The notes: generated from the sequence alone by a model not told the origin. DNA of 64,000 nt from Pyrinomonadaceae bacterium (GCA_019694395.1 JAIBCC010000026.1:1-64000); one strand, 5' to 3'; shown: positions 53,469-61,622, numbered from the stretch's first letter. Numbers and translations are program-made.

Positions 53469-54110
53469 ATGAACCCCCGCAGCCGTCAGGCGAATATTGT
53501 GACTCAAGAGTTTGAGGATGAAGTAGTCATTTATGATTTAGAGACCAATAAAGCCTTTGTTTTGAATGAAACCTGCGCTTTTGTGTGGCGAAATTGTGAT
53601 GGAAAACAGGAAGTCGCTGAAATTAGCTTGAATTTAGCTCAAAAGCATCGGCAGCCTGTTAATGAAGACATTGTTTGGCTCACGATTGATGAGCTAAAGA
53701 AAAACAATCTAATTGAAAATTCGGAGAATCTGAAAAGCAGATTTGAAGGATTAAAGCGGCGGGAAATTATAAAAAAGATCGGACTCAGCACGATGATAGT
53801 GTTGCCGATGATTTCAATTATGGTTGCTCCGACATCAGTAGATGCACAAAGTGGAACTGCTTGTATTGCAAACAATAATACTTGCATTTTTAGCAACTAC
53901 ACCCAATCAAATTGCTGTCCCGGTTCACGTTGCGATGAAGCCAGTGCACCTCCAATTATCGGTAGTTGTATGAATTGTTTCGGTCCTAACCAATCATTTG
54001 GCGGAACGGGAGCGAGCATTCCCGCCTGTGATGCGCTTCCTACCAAAAATCTTTGTTGCAATCCAACCGGAACACCGATGATTGGCTCAGGTTTTTGCGG
54101 TTGTCCTTAA
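53469..54110 (+). CDS. PqqD/RRE-like domain fused to an exported Cys-rich tail, copy 1
   Basis: A 213-residue protein in three parts. Residues about 8-90 match the PqqD/RRE peptide-recognition fold (NIVTQEFEDEVVIYDLETNK, IDELKKNNLIENSE). Residues 96-127 carry KRREIIKKIGL and a hydrophobic stretch ending VDAQ, a twin-arginine-like signal. The tail of 87 residues contains 12 cysteines, including two CC pairs, and no other clear fold. PqqD-type domains normally hold a ribosomally made precursor for its modifying enzyme; here the precursor-like tail is fused to the recognition domain. GGAG precedes the ATG. No radical SAM or protease gene is adjacent, so the partner is outside the window. Confidence 0.6.
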   Translation: MNPRSRQANIVTQEFEDEVVIYDLETNKAFVLNETCAFVWRNCDGKQEVAEISLNLAQKHRQPVNEDIVWLTIDELKKNNLIENSENLKSRFEGLKRREIIKKIGLSTMIVLPMISIMVAPTSVDAQSGTACIANNNTCIFSNYTQSNCCPGSRCDEASAPPIIGSCMNCFGPNQSFGGTGASIPACDALPTKNLCCNPTGTPMIGSGFCGCP

Positions 54111-54187
54111 CAGAAAACTAAAAGTGATTAACGATATTCACAACGGTTACACTGATTTTTCGGTTGAAAAATAAAATATAGTATTGA

Positions 54188-54211
54188 TAATATAACTGCA
54201 TCGTTATATTA
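54188..54211. promoter_or_regulatory. Palindromic operator before the ArsR gene
   Basis: TAATATAAC (54188-54196) and GTTATATTA (54203-54211) form a 9-bp inverted repeat with a 6-base centre, ending on the first possible ATG. ArsR repressors bind such AT-rich palindromes, so self-repression is likely. Confidence 0.6.
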
Positions 54212-54558
54212 TGATTTCTGTTATGGTAACCAAAAATCTTTCAAACGAAGCGCTCGAACTTATTGCAAACCGTTTCAAAATCTTATCCGAACCGATTCGT
54301 CTGCGTATTTTGCAAACCCTACAGGACGGAGAAAGAAGCGTTACGGAATTGACCGAAGCCGTTGAAACCAGTCAGCCGAATGTGTCTAAACATCTGAAAA
54401 TTTTGCAGGATGCCGGAGTTGTTAAACGTAATCAGCAGGGAAATACGGTCTATTATTCAATTGCTGACGAAAGCATTTTTACCTTATGCGAAACCGTTTG
54501 CAGCTCGCTCGAAATGCGTTTGCGAAATCAGGCTGAGATTTTTGCGGTGAATTCGTAA
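54211..54558 (+). CDS. ArsR-family transcriptional regulator
   Basis: A 115-residue ArsR/SmtB winged-helix repressor with the core LSEPIRLRILQTLQDGERSVTELTEAV followed by SQPNVSKHLKILQDAG. The usual metal-binding Cys pair in the helix (ELCVC) is absent; two Cys appear later at 93 and 97, which could serve another metal or redox signal. The start may be 54211 or a second ATG at 54223; neither has a clear ribosome binding site, and the palindromic operator overlaps the first. Targets are unknown. Confidence 0.85.
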   Translation: MISVMVTKNLSNEALELIANRFKILSEPIRLRILQTLQDGERSVTELTEAVETSQPNVSKHLKILQDAGVVKRNQQGNTVYYSIADESIFTLCETVCSSLEMRLRNQAEIFAVNS

Positions 54559-54678
54559 TTTTTAGCTCGTGATTCGTAAAACTTAATTCGTGAACCGTTA
54601 GCAGGAAGTCTTTTTTCTTAAAAATTACAAATTCCAAATCAACAATCACGAACTACGAATTGTGAATTACAAATTACC
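54557..54678. repeat. Heptamer arrays (aattcgtg / aatcacg)
   Basis: After the ArsR stop, gtgattc gtaaaac ttaattc gtgaacc words (about 54570-54600) face eight in-phase heptamers aattaca aattcca aatcaac aatcacg aactacg aattgtg aattaca aattacc at 54623-54678. This lies between convergent genes. Confidence 0.8.
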
Positions 54679-54683
54679 AAAAT

Positions 54684-56162
54684 TCAATCAATCATCCTTT
54701 TCAAACTGTCATAGAAAATCTTCAAAGTTTTTATCCGCGCAAATTTTTTGTCATTGGCTTCGATTAGATGCCATGGGGCAAATTCGGTTCCGGTGCGCTC
54801 GATCATTTCATTGGCGGCGATTTCATAATCATTCCACCTTTCCCGATTGCGAAAATCTTCGTCCGTAATTTTATAATGTTTATAAGAAGTTTTTTGTCTT
54901 AACTCAAAACGCCGCATTTGCTCGTCTTTATCAATATGAACCCAGAATTTGAGCAGTAAAATACCGTGTTTATTGAGCTGTTCTTCAAAATTAACGATTT
55001 CATTAAAGGCGCGTTTCCATTCCTCTTCTTTGGCAAAACCTTCGACCCGTTCAACCAAAACGCGACCATACCAACTGCGGTCAAAGATCGTTACACGTCC
55101 CGCTCGCGGAAGATGCCGCCAAAATCGCCAGAGATAATGTTGCGCCCGCTCTTCTTCGGTCGGAGCGGCGATTGGAATGATCTGATAATCCCGCGCATCC
55201 ATTGCCGGAGTAATTCGCCGGATAATTCCGCCCTTTCCGGCTGCATCCCATCCTTCAAAAACCAGAATTGCCGAAAATCCTTTTGCCTTGGCTTTGCGGT
55301 AAAGAAGATTAAATTTGCCCTGATATTTTTCGAGTTGAGTTTTGTATTTTTCTTCACTCAGAGTTTGTGAAAGATCAAGCGTGTCAAGTAAGGTCAAAGC
55401 CTCTTCCTGAGGTTTAGTTTTCTTAGGTTTCTCAACAGGTTTTGAGTTTTTCTTTTCGGCTACATGTTTGGCAATTGATTCGAGAATGTGCTTGCCAACA
55501 GTGATACTGCGGTATCTTTCGTCTTCGCCTTCGACGATTGTCCAGGGAGCCTCGCCGGTGCTGGTAGTTCTTAACGCTCGTTCGGAAATACGGCGGAAAG
55601 TATCATAAATCTTGAAATGTTTCCAATCTTGTTTGGTTACACGCCAAGCTGTTTTCGGATTTTTACTCAGTAAGTTAAGCCGTTTTTCCTGTGACTTTTT
55701 GCTGAGATGAAACCAGAATTTAATGATTAGTGCACCGTCATCAACTAATTCTTTCTCAAATTTATTAATAGCGATCAGCGACGAATCAAGTTCGGCTTCA
55801 TCCGTCCGACCGAAAACACAATCAATAATGGGATGGGTATACCACGAACCAAAGAAAATTCCGATTCGACCTTTAGGCGGCAAAACGCGCCAGAACCGCC
55901 ATGCTTCCGGGCGTTCACGTTCTTCGTCCGAAGGTGTGCCGAAAGCGTGTGCTTCCAGATACCGCGGATCCATCCATTCGTGCAAAAGATTAACTGTTTC
56001 GCCTTTTCCTGCGCCGTCAACTCCACCGATCAGAATAATTACGGGGAAAGAGGCGTGTTTCAAATCTTCCTGAACTTCCAAAAGCTGCATTCGCAATTCG
56101 GGTTCCTGCGCTTTATAGTCTTCCTTACTGATTTTGCGACCGAGTTCTGCTGTTTCAAACAT
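54684..56162 (-). CDS. Polyphosphate:AMP phosphotransferase (PPK2, double domain)
   Basis: A 492-residue PPK2 with two polyphosphate kinase domains, the arrangement of polyphosphate:AMP phosphotransferase. Walker A motifs are GGVDGAGKGE (about 43-52) and GWDAAGKGG (about 300-308), each followed by a Trp/Arg-rich lid (EAWRFWRVLPPKG, HYLWRFWRHLPRAG). It moves phosphate from polyphosphate to AMP, making ADP. The ATG at 56162 is chosen over 56222 because a strong AGGAGG precedes it and the family starts at MFETAELG. It is convergent with the ArsR gene. Confidence 0.92.
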   Translation of the reverse strand: MFETAELGRKISKEDYKAQEPELRMQLLEVQEDLKHASFPVIILIGGVDGAGKGETVNLLHEWMDPRYLEAHAFGTPSDEERERPEAWRFWRVLPPKGRIGIFFGSWYTHPIIDCVFGRTDEAELDSSLIAINKFEKELVDDGALIIKFWFHLSKKSQEKRLNLLSKNPKTAWRVTKQDWKHFKIYDTFRRISERALRTTSTGEAPWTIVEGEDERYRSITVGKHILESIAKHVAEKKNSKPVEKPKKTKPQEEALTLLDTLDLSQTLSEEKYKTQLEKYQGKFNLLYRKAKAKGFSAILVFEGWDAAGKGGIIRRITPAMDARDYQIIPIAAPTEEERAQHYLWRFWRHLPRAGRVTIFDRSWYGRVLVERVEGFAKEEEWKRAFNEIVNFEEQLNKHGILLLKFWVHIDKDEQMRRFELRQKTSYKHYKITDEDFRNRERWNDYEIAANEMIERTGTEFAPWHLIEANDKKFARIKTLKIFYDSLKRMID

Positions 56163-56323
56163 ATAAAACCTCCTGTTTGGATTATCGTTTATCTTTGATT
56201 TTATTACCGTGAGCCTTGTCACTTTTGACTAAAAAGTAATTAATATTTATTTTTTTATAAAAAAGCCAAGTTGTTATACAATACTCCAACTTAACAACGA
56301 AGTTCGTTTTGTTTGCCCCTAAA

Positions 56324-59300
56324 ATGATAAATAACGGAATTCTTCAGAGAGTTTTCTCCTATGAAAGCAGGCTGCTACTGTTATTCGTCTTTATTTTTTC
56401 AATTAACTCTCCGGCACAAAACGATCAATCCAAACCAACTCAATCTTCCAATCTCCAAACGCCGAGAATTTTATTCAATCAAATCCCAACCGAGCTCGGA
56501 CTTTCGCAAAACGTAATTACTTGCAGCTTACAGGACAAAGCGGGATTTTTGTGGTTTGGCACCAAGGACGGTTTGAATCGTTTTGACGGTTATCAATTCA
56601 AGGTTTATCAGCAAAATCCGAGTGATCCGACTTCAATTTCCGACAGCAGCATCACCACTATTTTTGAAGATACGAAAGGGCGAATGTGGATCGGAACGGA
56701 AAACGGATTAAATCTGTTTGACCGCACACACGAAACTTTTTATCGAATCTTACCTGATCCGAATAATCCAAATAGTTTGAGTCATCACCAAATTCTTTAC
56801 GTTGCAGAAGATAAACAAAACGCAATTTGGATTGGAACTACGAGCGGTCTTAATAAATTAGAGTTAAGTAATGGCGAAAACCCTTTGGAAAATGCGCGTT
56901 TCACGATCTTCAAACGCGATCCCGCCGGTTTAGAAAATGATAAAGTTTATCAAGTCCTGACCGATGAAAGCGGAACTATTTACGCCAAACTCGACTCTGG
57001 AAATCTTTTTACCCTGACTCCTGATACTGAAGGTAAAAACTATGTCATCAAACTTCTTCCGGTTAAAAAAGATGATTACTTGATAAATATTTGTCAGGGG
57101 CGAAATAACAAACTTTGGCTGGTCGGCAACAAAGGAATATATGGGTTTGACCTGAAAACACAACAAACAGTCTTTTATCCTTTTACTCCGGCTATGCTAA
57201 AGCGAAGCATAACCGTGGTTATGCAAATCATCGAGGATCGAAATGGAAACATTTGGTTTGGCGGATATTGGGGGCTTGCCCGATTTAGTCCCCAAAATCA
57301 AAAAATCGACTATTTCCCTTCAAATGAAAAAGATAGTAAAGAAAGTTCTTTGGTCGGTTACGGAGTAAATTCGATTTTAGAAGATCGAAGCGGTGCTTTA
57401 TGGTTCGGCTCGAACGGCAAAGGAATCTGGCGTTTTGATCGTCAGGCAGAACGATTCGCTCATTTTCAGGAGAAAACCTCAAAATTCTCACTCTGGCGCG
57501 GAGACAGTGTGCGTGTTTTGTTTGAAACGGACGACGGCACTTTGTTGGTAGGCGGAGCCGGTGGAGGAGTTTCAAAGTTCAACCGTGAGACCGGCGAAAC
57601 AACATTCATCAAATCTGCTTCCAAGGAGATTTCAGATTTTTGGGGAATTATCTACCTTGCTCAGGACAAAGACGGCAGTCTGTGGGCAAACGGAATAAAT
57701 AATTTTATTCGATTTAATTTGAAAAACGGAATTGCCGAAAATGTCAAAACCTATCCGGTTGAACCCGATTCGGTCAAACTTCCGCAAAATTTAGTGCAAA
57801 AGGTCTTCAAAGATCGCTTTGGAAATCTATGGTTTGCCAATAACGTCAAACTTTTTCGCTATAATCGTGAAACCGACCGTTTTGAAAATGCTATTGTTTT
57901 TGATGAACGCGAGTGGCAGGAACGTCCGTATGATAACTATGTGGACATTTATGTTGACGAGCAAAATATTTTTTGGATGGGAACGACAGACGGTTTTGTT
58001 CGGGTTAATCCGAACACAGGAGAGGCTAAACATTATCGTAAAAATGCAGAGGACAAAAACAGTTTGAGCCATAATGTCGTCCGCACGGTTGCTCCCGACC
58101 CTTTTGACCCGAATATTCTCTGGCTCGGAACCAAAGGCGGCGGACTCAACCGTTTCGATAAACAAACCGAGACTTTTTCCGCCCTGACCGAAAAAGATGG
58201 GTTACCGAACAATGTCATTTACGGAATTTTGAGTGATGACGAAGGAAACCTCTGGCTATCAACTAACAATGGCATCAGCCGTTTCAATCCACGCACTAGA
58301 GTCTTCAAAAACTTTGATAAAAAAGACGGTTTGCAGGATAACGAATTTAATTCCTGCGCCTTTTTCAAAAGCAGAAGCGGAGAGCTATTTTTCGGCGGTA
58401 TCAACGGCTTTAACGCTTTTTATCCGGCGGATGTCAAAGATAATCCGAATCCACCGCGTGTAGTTTTGACGGATTTTCAAGTTCTCAATCAGCCTGTTTC
58501 GTTCAAAGAAAAAGATTCGCCGTTAAAACAGGCAATCACCGATACCAAAGAGATTACGCTCAATTACGATCAAAGATTTTTCTCGTTTGAGTTTGCTGCG
58601 CTGGATTTTACCGAACCGAGCAAGAATCAATATGCGTATCAACTCGAAGGTTTTGACAAAGATTTGGTTGAAGTCGGCACGAGACGCACTGCATTTTATA
58701 CTAACGTCACACCCGGAACTTATCTTTTCCGAGTGATTGCGTCCAACAATGACGGCGTTTGGAATCGGGAAGGCGCAACCATTCAAATCACGATTCTGCC
58801 TCCTTTCTGGCAGACGTGGTGGTTCAGAACTCTGTTGGTGCTGCTCGTCATCGGACTTATTTTCTTAATTATTTACCCGCGAATTTCCAAATTGCGCTAC
58901 GAAAAGGAAATTCAGGAAGCGTTTGCCGGACAATTAATTGAGGAACAGGAAAATGACCGCAAACGAATTGCCGCCGAATTGCACGATGGACTCGGACAGA
59001 GTTTGCTGATTATCAAAAACCGTGCATTTTTGGGCGAAAAAGCAACGGAAAAAGAAACCGATCCAGAAAATAAGATCGAATCTGCCCGCGAGCAGTTCGG
59101 TGAAATATCGGGATCAGCCACCGAAGCACTCGAACAGGTGCGCGAAATCGCTTATTATTTGCGTCCTTCACAGCTTGAACGGCTTGGATTGACCAGTGCG
59201 TTAGAGGAAATGATAGAACGGGTCGCGGATTCTTCGGATATTGAATTTGACGTAAAAATTGCGGATCTGGACGGAGTTTTTTCCAAACAAAACGAGATAA

Positions 59301-59572
59301 ATTTTTACCGCATTGTGCAGGAAAGTCTGAACAACATCATCAAACATTCCAAAGCCAAATCGGTCAAAATCAGAATAGTTAATGACGAAAAAAATGTTGA
59401 ATTGGTGATTAAAGACGACGGGCAAGGTTTTGCAATTGAAGCGGTTGGCGAAAAAACTCGCAGTTTTGGCTTAAAAGGAATGTCGGAACGGGCGCGGCTG
59501 CTCGGCGGAACTTATTCAATTAAATCATCTGCGAGCCAGGGGACAATTGTGGTTGTAAAAATTGGAAAATAG
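56324..59572 (+). CDS. Hybrid two-component sensor with beta-propeller input (HisKA_3)
   Basis: A 1082-residue sensor. Signal peptide (1-30), then a large periplasmic region of Reg_prop beta-propeller repeats (FGTKDGLNRFDG, IGTENGLNLFDR, GGLNRFDKQTE and similar) with a Y_Y_Y domain near 720-790, one membrane helix at about 830-852, and a HisKA_3-type histidine kinase with the phosphorylated His887 in AAELHDGLGQSLLIIKN and an ATPase domain ending GLKGMSERARLLGGTYSIKS. It works with the NarL-type response regulator encoded 220 bases downstream. The ATG at 56324 is preferred to a TTG at 56309. Confidence 0.88.
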   Translation: MINNGILQRVFSYESRLLLLFVFIFSINSPAQNDQSKPTQSSNLQTPRILFNQIPTELGLSQNVITCSLQDKAGFLWFGTKDGLNRFDGYQFKVYQQNPSDPTSISDSSITTIFEDTKGRMWIGTENGLNLFDRTHETFYRILPDPNNPNSLSHHQILYVAEDKQNAIWIGTTSGLNKLELSNGENPLENARFTIFKRDPAGLENDKVYQVLTDESGTIYAKLDSGNLFTLTPDTEGKNYVIKLLPVKKDDYLINICQGRNNKLWLVGNKGIYGFDLKTQQTVFYPFTPAMLKRSITVVMQIIEDRNGNIWFGGYWGLARFSPQNQKIDYFPSNEKDSKESSLVGYGVNSILEDRSGALWFGSNGKGIWRFDRQAERFAHFQEKTSKFSLWRGDSVRVLFETDDGTLLVGGAGGGVSKFNRETGETTFIKSASKEISDFWGIIYLAQDKDGSLWANGINNFIRFNLKNGIAENVKTYPVEPDSVKLPQNLVQKVFKDRFGNLWFANNVKLFRYNRETDRFENAIVFDEREWQERPYDNYVDIYVDEQNIFWMGTTDGFVRVNPNTGEAKHYRKNAEDKNSLSHNVVRTVAPDPFDPNILWLGTKGGGLNRFDKQTETFSALTEKDGLPNNVIYGILSDDEGNLWLSTNNGISRFNPRTRVFKNFDKKDGLQDNEFNSCAFFKSRSGELFFGGINGFNAFYPADVKDNPNPPRVVLTDFQVLNQPVSFKEKDSPLKQAITDTKEITLNYDQRFFSFEFAALDFTEPSKNQYAYQLEGFDKDLVEVGTRRTAFYTNVTPGTYLFRVIASNNDGVWNREGATIQITILPPFWQTWWFRTLLVLLVIGLIFLIIYPRISKLRYEKEIQEAFAGQLIEEQENDRKRIAAELHDGLGQSLLIIKNRAFLGEKATEKETDPENKIESAREQFGEISGSATEALEQVREIAYYLRPSQLERLGLTSALEEMIERVADSSDIEFDVKIADLDGVFSKQNEINFYRIVQESLNNIIKHSKAKSVKIRIVNDEKNVELVIKDDGQGFAIEAVGEKTRSFGLKGMSERARLLGGTYSIKSSASQGTIVVVKIGK

Positions 59573-59599
59573 ATTTTTGATTTTTGAGCTTTGACCTTT
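59572..59599. repeat. Heptamer array (gattttt/gaccttt)
   Basis: Four in-phase heptamers gattttt gattttt gagcttt gaccttt directly after the kinase stop codon, before the 152-bp inverted-repeat element. Confidence 0.65.
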
Positions 59600-59633
59600 T
59601 TCTTTGCAAAATTGCGTTTTTAAAGACAAAGGT

Positions 59634-59785
59634 TGACTGGAACGCAAGCAACTTGCTTGCCCCGCACGAGCGAATCAATGTGCGTTCTTGCAGTTAAAAA
59701 TTCAAGTTCTGGAGTAACTACAGTTGAGTGTTCGGACGAACTAAACGCCGTCCGAACTGCAAGCAAGCTGCTTGCGCTCCAGTCA
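59634..59785. mobile_element. 152-bp inverted-repeat element (MITE-like) at the response-regulator start
   Basis: Arms tgactggaacgcaagcaact/tgcttgc (59634-59660) and its near-perfect complement (59759-59785) match at 25 of 27 positions. Inside lies a further perfect 9-bp pair gttcggacg (59730-59738) / cgtccgaac (59749-59757). It codes for nothing and ends ten bases before the ATG of the response regulator, so it can change that gene's promoter or leader. The design is that of a small non-autonomous element or a REP-like repeat. Confidence 0.65.
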
Positions 59786-59795
59786 TTTAAAGAAG

Positions 59796-60452
59796 ATGAA
59801 TAACGAATTAAGAATTGTAATTGCTGACGACCATCCGATCTTTCGGAACGGATTGCGCCAGCTTTTAGAAACAGAAACAGGATTTAAGATTATCGGTGAA
59901 GCGGATAACGGCGAAGCGGCACTAAAAATGATTGCTTCGGAAAAACCCGATGTCGCCATTTTGGATATTGATATGCCGGAAAAAGACGGTTTTGAGGTTG
60001 CCAATGCGCTTTTTTCCAAATCCATTCCGGTCGAAGTTATCTTTCTGACGATGCACAGAAATAAAAAACTCTTTAACGCCGCGTTAAATATTGAGGTCAA
60101 AGGTTATGTCCTGAAAGATTCGGCAATGGCGGATTTAATCAACGCGGTCAAAGCCGTCAGTCGCGGACAAAATTTTATCAGCCCGCAGCTTTCCACCTTT
60201 TTGATCGAACGCCACCGCCAGACGGAAAATCTGACGGGAAACGGAGCGGCAATCAGCAAATTAACGCCGACTGAAAAGAAAATTTTGATGATGATCGGCG
60301 ACTACAAAACCAGCAAAGATATTGCCAATGAAATGTTTATCAGTATTCGCACGGTTGAACATCATCGCTCTAATATTGCCATCAAACTTGATCTAAAAGG
60401 CTCGCACGCTTTGCTAAAATTCGCGCTCGACCATAAGGATGAGATCAGTTGA
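59796..60452 (+). CDS. NarL/FixJ-type response regulator
   Basis: A 218-residue response regulator: receiver domain (about 1-120) with the phosphorylation Asp57 in VAILDIDMPEKDGFEV, and a GerE-type HTH at about 150-210 (TPTEKKILMMIGDYKTSKDIANEMF, FISIRTVEHHRSNIAIKL). It is the natural partner of the propeller-type sensor upstream. The ATG at 59796 is chosen because earlier in-frame codons fall inside the 152-bp element; AAAGAAG stands just before it. Direct-repeat promoter boxes further downstream (60811, 61742) may be its sites. Confidence 0.9.
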   Translation: MNNELRIVIADDHPIFRNGLRQLLETETGFKIIGEADNGEAALKMIASEKPDVAILDIDMPEKDGFEVANALFSKSIPVEVIFLTMHRNKKLFNAALNIEVKGYVLKDSAMADLINAVKAVSRGQNFISPQLSTFLIERHRQTENLTGNGAAISKLTPTEKKILMMIGDYKTSKDIANEMFISIRTVEHHRSNIAIKLDLKGSHALLKFALDHKDEIS

Positions 60453-60487
60453 GGAAGTTTAGGAAGTTTAGGAAGTTGTGGAAGTTG
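60452..60487. repeat. Short 9-bp tandem repeat (aggaagttt)
   Basis: Four near-copies of aggaagttt/aggaagttg from 60452 to 60487, starting on the response-regulator stop codon, before the 21-bp minisatellite. Confidence 0.7.
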
Positions 60488-60568
60488 TGAGAGAAATTGT
60501 GCTTAATATTGATAAATCTACACGAAACATTGTGTAACTTGCACAAAATCATCGCGCAGTTTAACTCA

Positions 60569-60735
60569 AACAGGCATCAGCCAATAAAAAACATCATTCA
60601 ATTGATAAAAAACAGGCATCAGTTGCTAAAAAACAAGTATCAATCCACAAAAAACAAGTATCAATCCACAAAAAACATCTTTCAGTTGATAAAAAACATC
60701 ATTCAATCCAACTAAACCATCATCAATTCGGACAA
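60569..60735. repeat. 21-bp minisatellite with eight copies
   Basis: Units begin at 60569, 60590, 60611, 60632, 60653, 60674, 60695 and 60715, almost all 21 bases apart, with the pattern AACA-n3-ATCA followed by an A-rich end; two units (60632, 60653) are identical. Fainter copies continue to about 60775. Because 21 is three times seven, the repeats keep one reading frame open (60497-60715), but its translation is only the repeat NxxQxxK, so I treat it as non-coding. Confidence 0.85.
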
Positions 60736-60810
60736 AAACATCAATTTACCTGACCAAAACACTATCAAATCGTTCAAACACCACTTAATCCGCCATCCCA
60801 AATCCGCAAT

Positions 60811-60893
60811 CAAAATAGGTAGTTCTACGGATGCAAAATAGGTAGTTCTCTGGATACCAATCTATTTCTAATCTCTCCATAATTGAATCTATT
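60811..60893 (+). promoter_or_regulatory. Direct-repeat promoter boxes before the PqqD-like copy 2
   Basis: Two copies of caaaataggtagttct, with ataggtagttct at 60815 and 60838 (23 bases apart), separated by acggatg, followed by ggataccaat and a tctccataat segment. The whole module recurs at 61738-61835. Repeats on one face about two helical turns apart are the normal layout for response-regulator or other regulator binding. Confidence 0.6.
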
Positions 60894-60931
60894 GATTATT
60901 CAAATAACCGTAGTGGCTGCTCTTTCATTAA

Positions 60932-60964
60932 AACGCCGACTCAATTCGGTTGGCGTTCTTTTTT
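60932..60964 (+). terminator. Terminator or attenuator before the PqqD-like copy 2
   Basis: A 10-bp stem (60932-60941 and 60948-60957, two wobble pairs, loop CAATTC) followed by CTTTTTT. It lies after the promoter boxes and only nine bases before the GGAG of the following gene. It could therefore end any short leader transcript or be an attenuator controlling the gene. Confidence 0.65.
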
Positions 60965-60986
60965 AATCAATCGGAGAAAAATTTTT

Positions 60987-61622
60987 ATGAACAATAAACC
61001 TATTAGCCGTAAATCAAATATTGTCGTGCAGGACTTGGAAAACGAGGTTCTAATCTACGATTTAACTATCAATAAAGCCTTTTGTTTGAACGAAACATCA
61101 GGTTTAGTTCATGCACTTTGCGATGGCACACGCACGGTTAGTGAAATCAGCGATGAGATTAGTAAGCGGCTCAAAACTTTGGTTAGTGAAGATTTTATTT
61201 ATTTGGCTTTAGATGAACTGAAGAAAAATAACTTACTCGAAAATAGCGAAGAATTAACCGATCATTTCGCCGGAATGTCGCGCCGTGAAGTGGTCAAGAA
61301 AGTCGGATTGGCTTCGATGGTTGCGTTGCCATTGATTTCGGCAGTAATAGCACCAAGTGCGGCAATGGCGCAATCAGGGTCAAATCTTGCAATTGGAGCA
61401 ACCTGCACCACGAATCCCCAATGTCAGTCAGGAAATTGTTTTTCAGGTTCTAACCCTACTCTGATCTGCTGCTCTCCGACTACTCAATTTATCGGAATTC
61501 CTACCGGGCAGTTTGATTGTGTGCCGCTCGGGGCAAATTGTTCACAGTATTGCTGTAATGGAGGGGGAACCCCTGCCGGGTTCGCCAACGCTTGTCCAAA
61601 CAACAGCGCGTGCGTTTGCTAA
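60987..61622 (+). CDS. PqqD/RRE-like domain fused to an exported Cys-rich tail, copy 2
   Basis: A 211-residue paralogue of the protein at 53469. The PqqD/RRE-like part (about 9-90, NIVVQDLENEVLIYDLTINKA) is followed by SRREVVKKVGL (98-108), a hydrophobic stretch and AMAQ, then a tail of about 80 residues with 12 cysteines, again including two CC pairs, although their spacing differs. The best guess is a RiPP-like or disulfide-rich exported product carried by its own recognition domain. GGAG precedes the ATG, and the upstream boxes and terminator suggest tight control. The NHL-repeat and CAP genes downstream share its promoter style and may act with it. Confidence 0.6.
   Translation: MNNKPISRKSNIVVQDLENEVLIYDLTINKAFCLNETSGLVHALCDGTRTVSEISDEISKRLKTLVSEDFIYLALDELKKNNLLENSEELTDHFAGMSRREVVKKVGLASMVALPLISAVIAPSAAMAQSGSNLAIGATCTTNPQCQSGNCFSGSNPTLICCSPTTQFIGIPTGQFDCVPLGANCSQYCCNGGGTPAGFANACPNNSACVC

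Noticed and set aside
60497..60715. Open frame of 72 codons across the minisatellite
   Set aside because: It encodes only the repeated pattern NxxQxxK that follows from the 21-base period, has no ribosome binding site and no plausible protein composition.
60569..60735. Possible CRISPR array
   Set aside because: Units are directly joined, the repeated part is too variable and there are no unique spacers or cas genes nearby.
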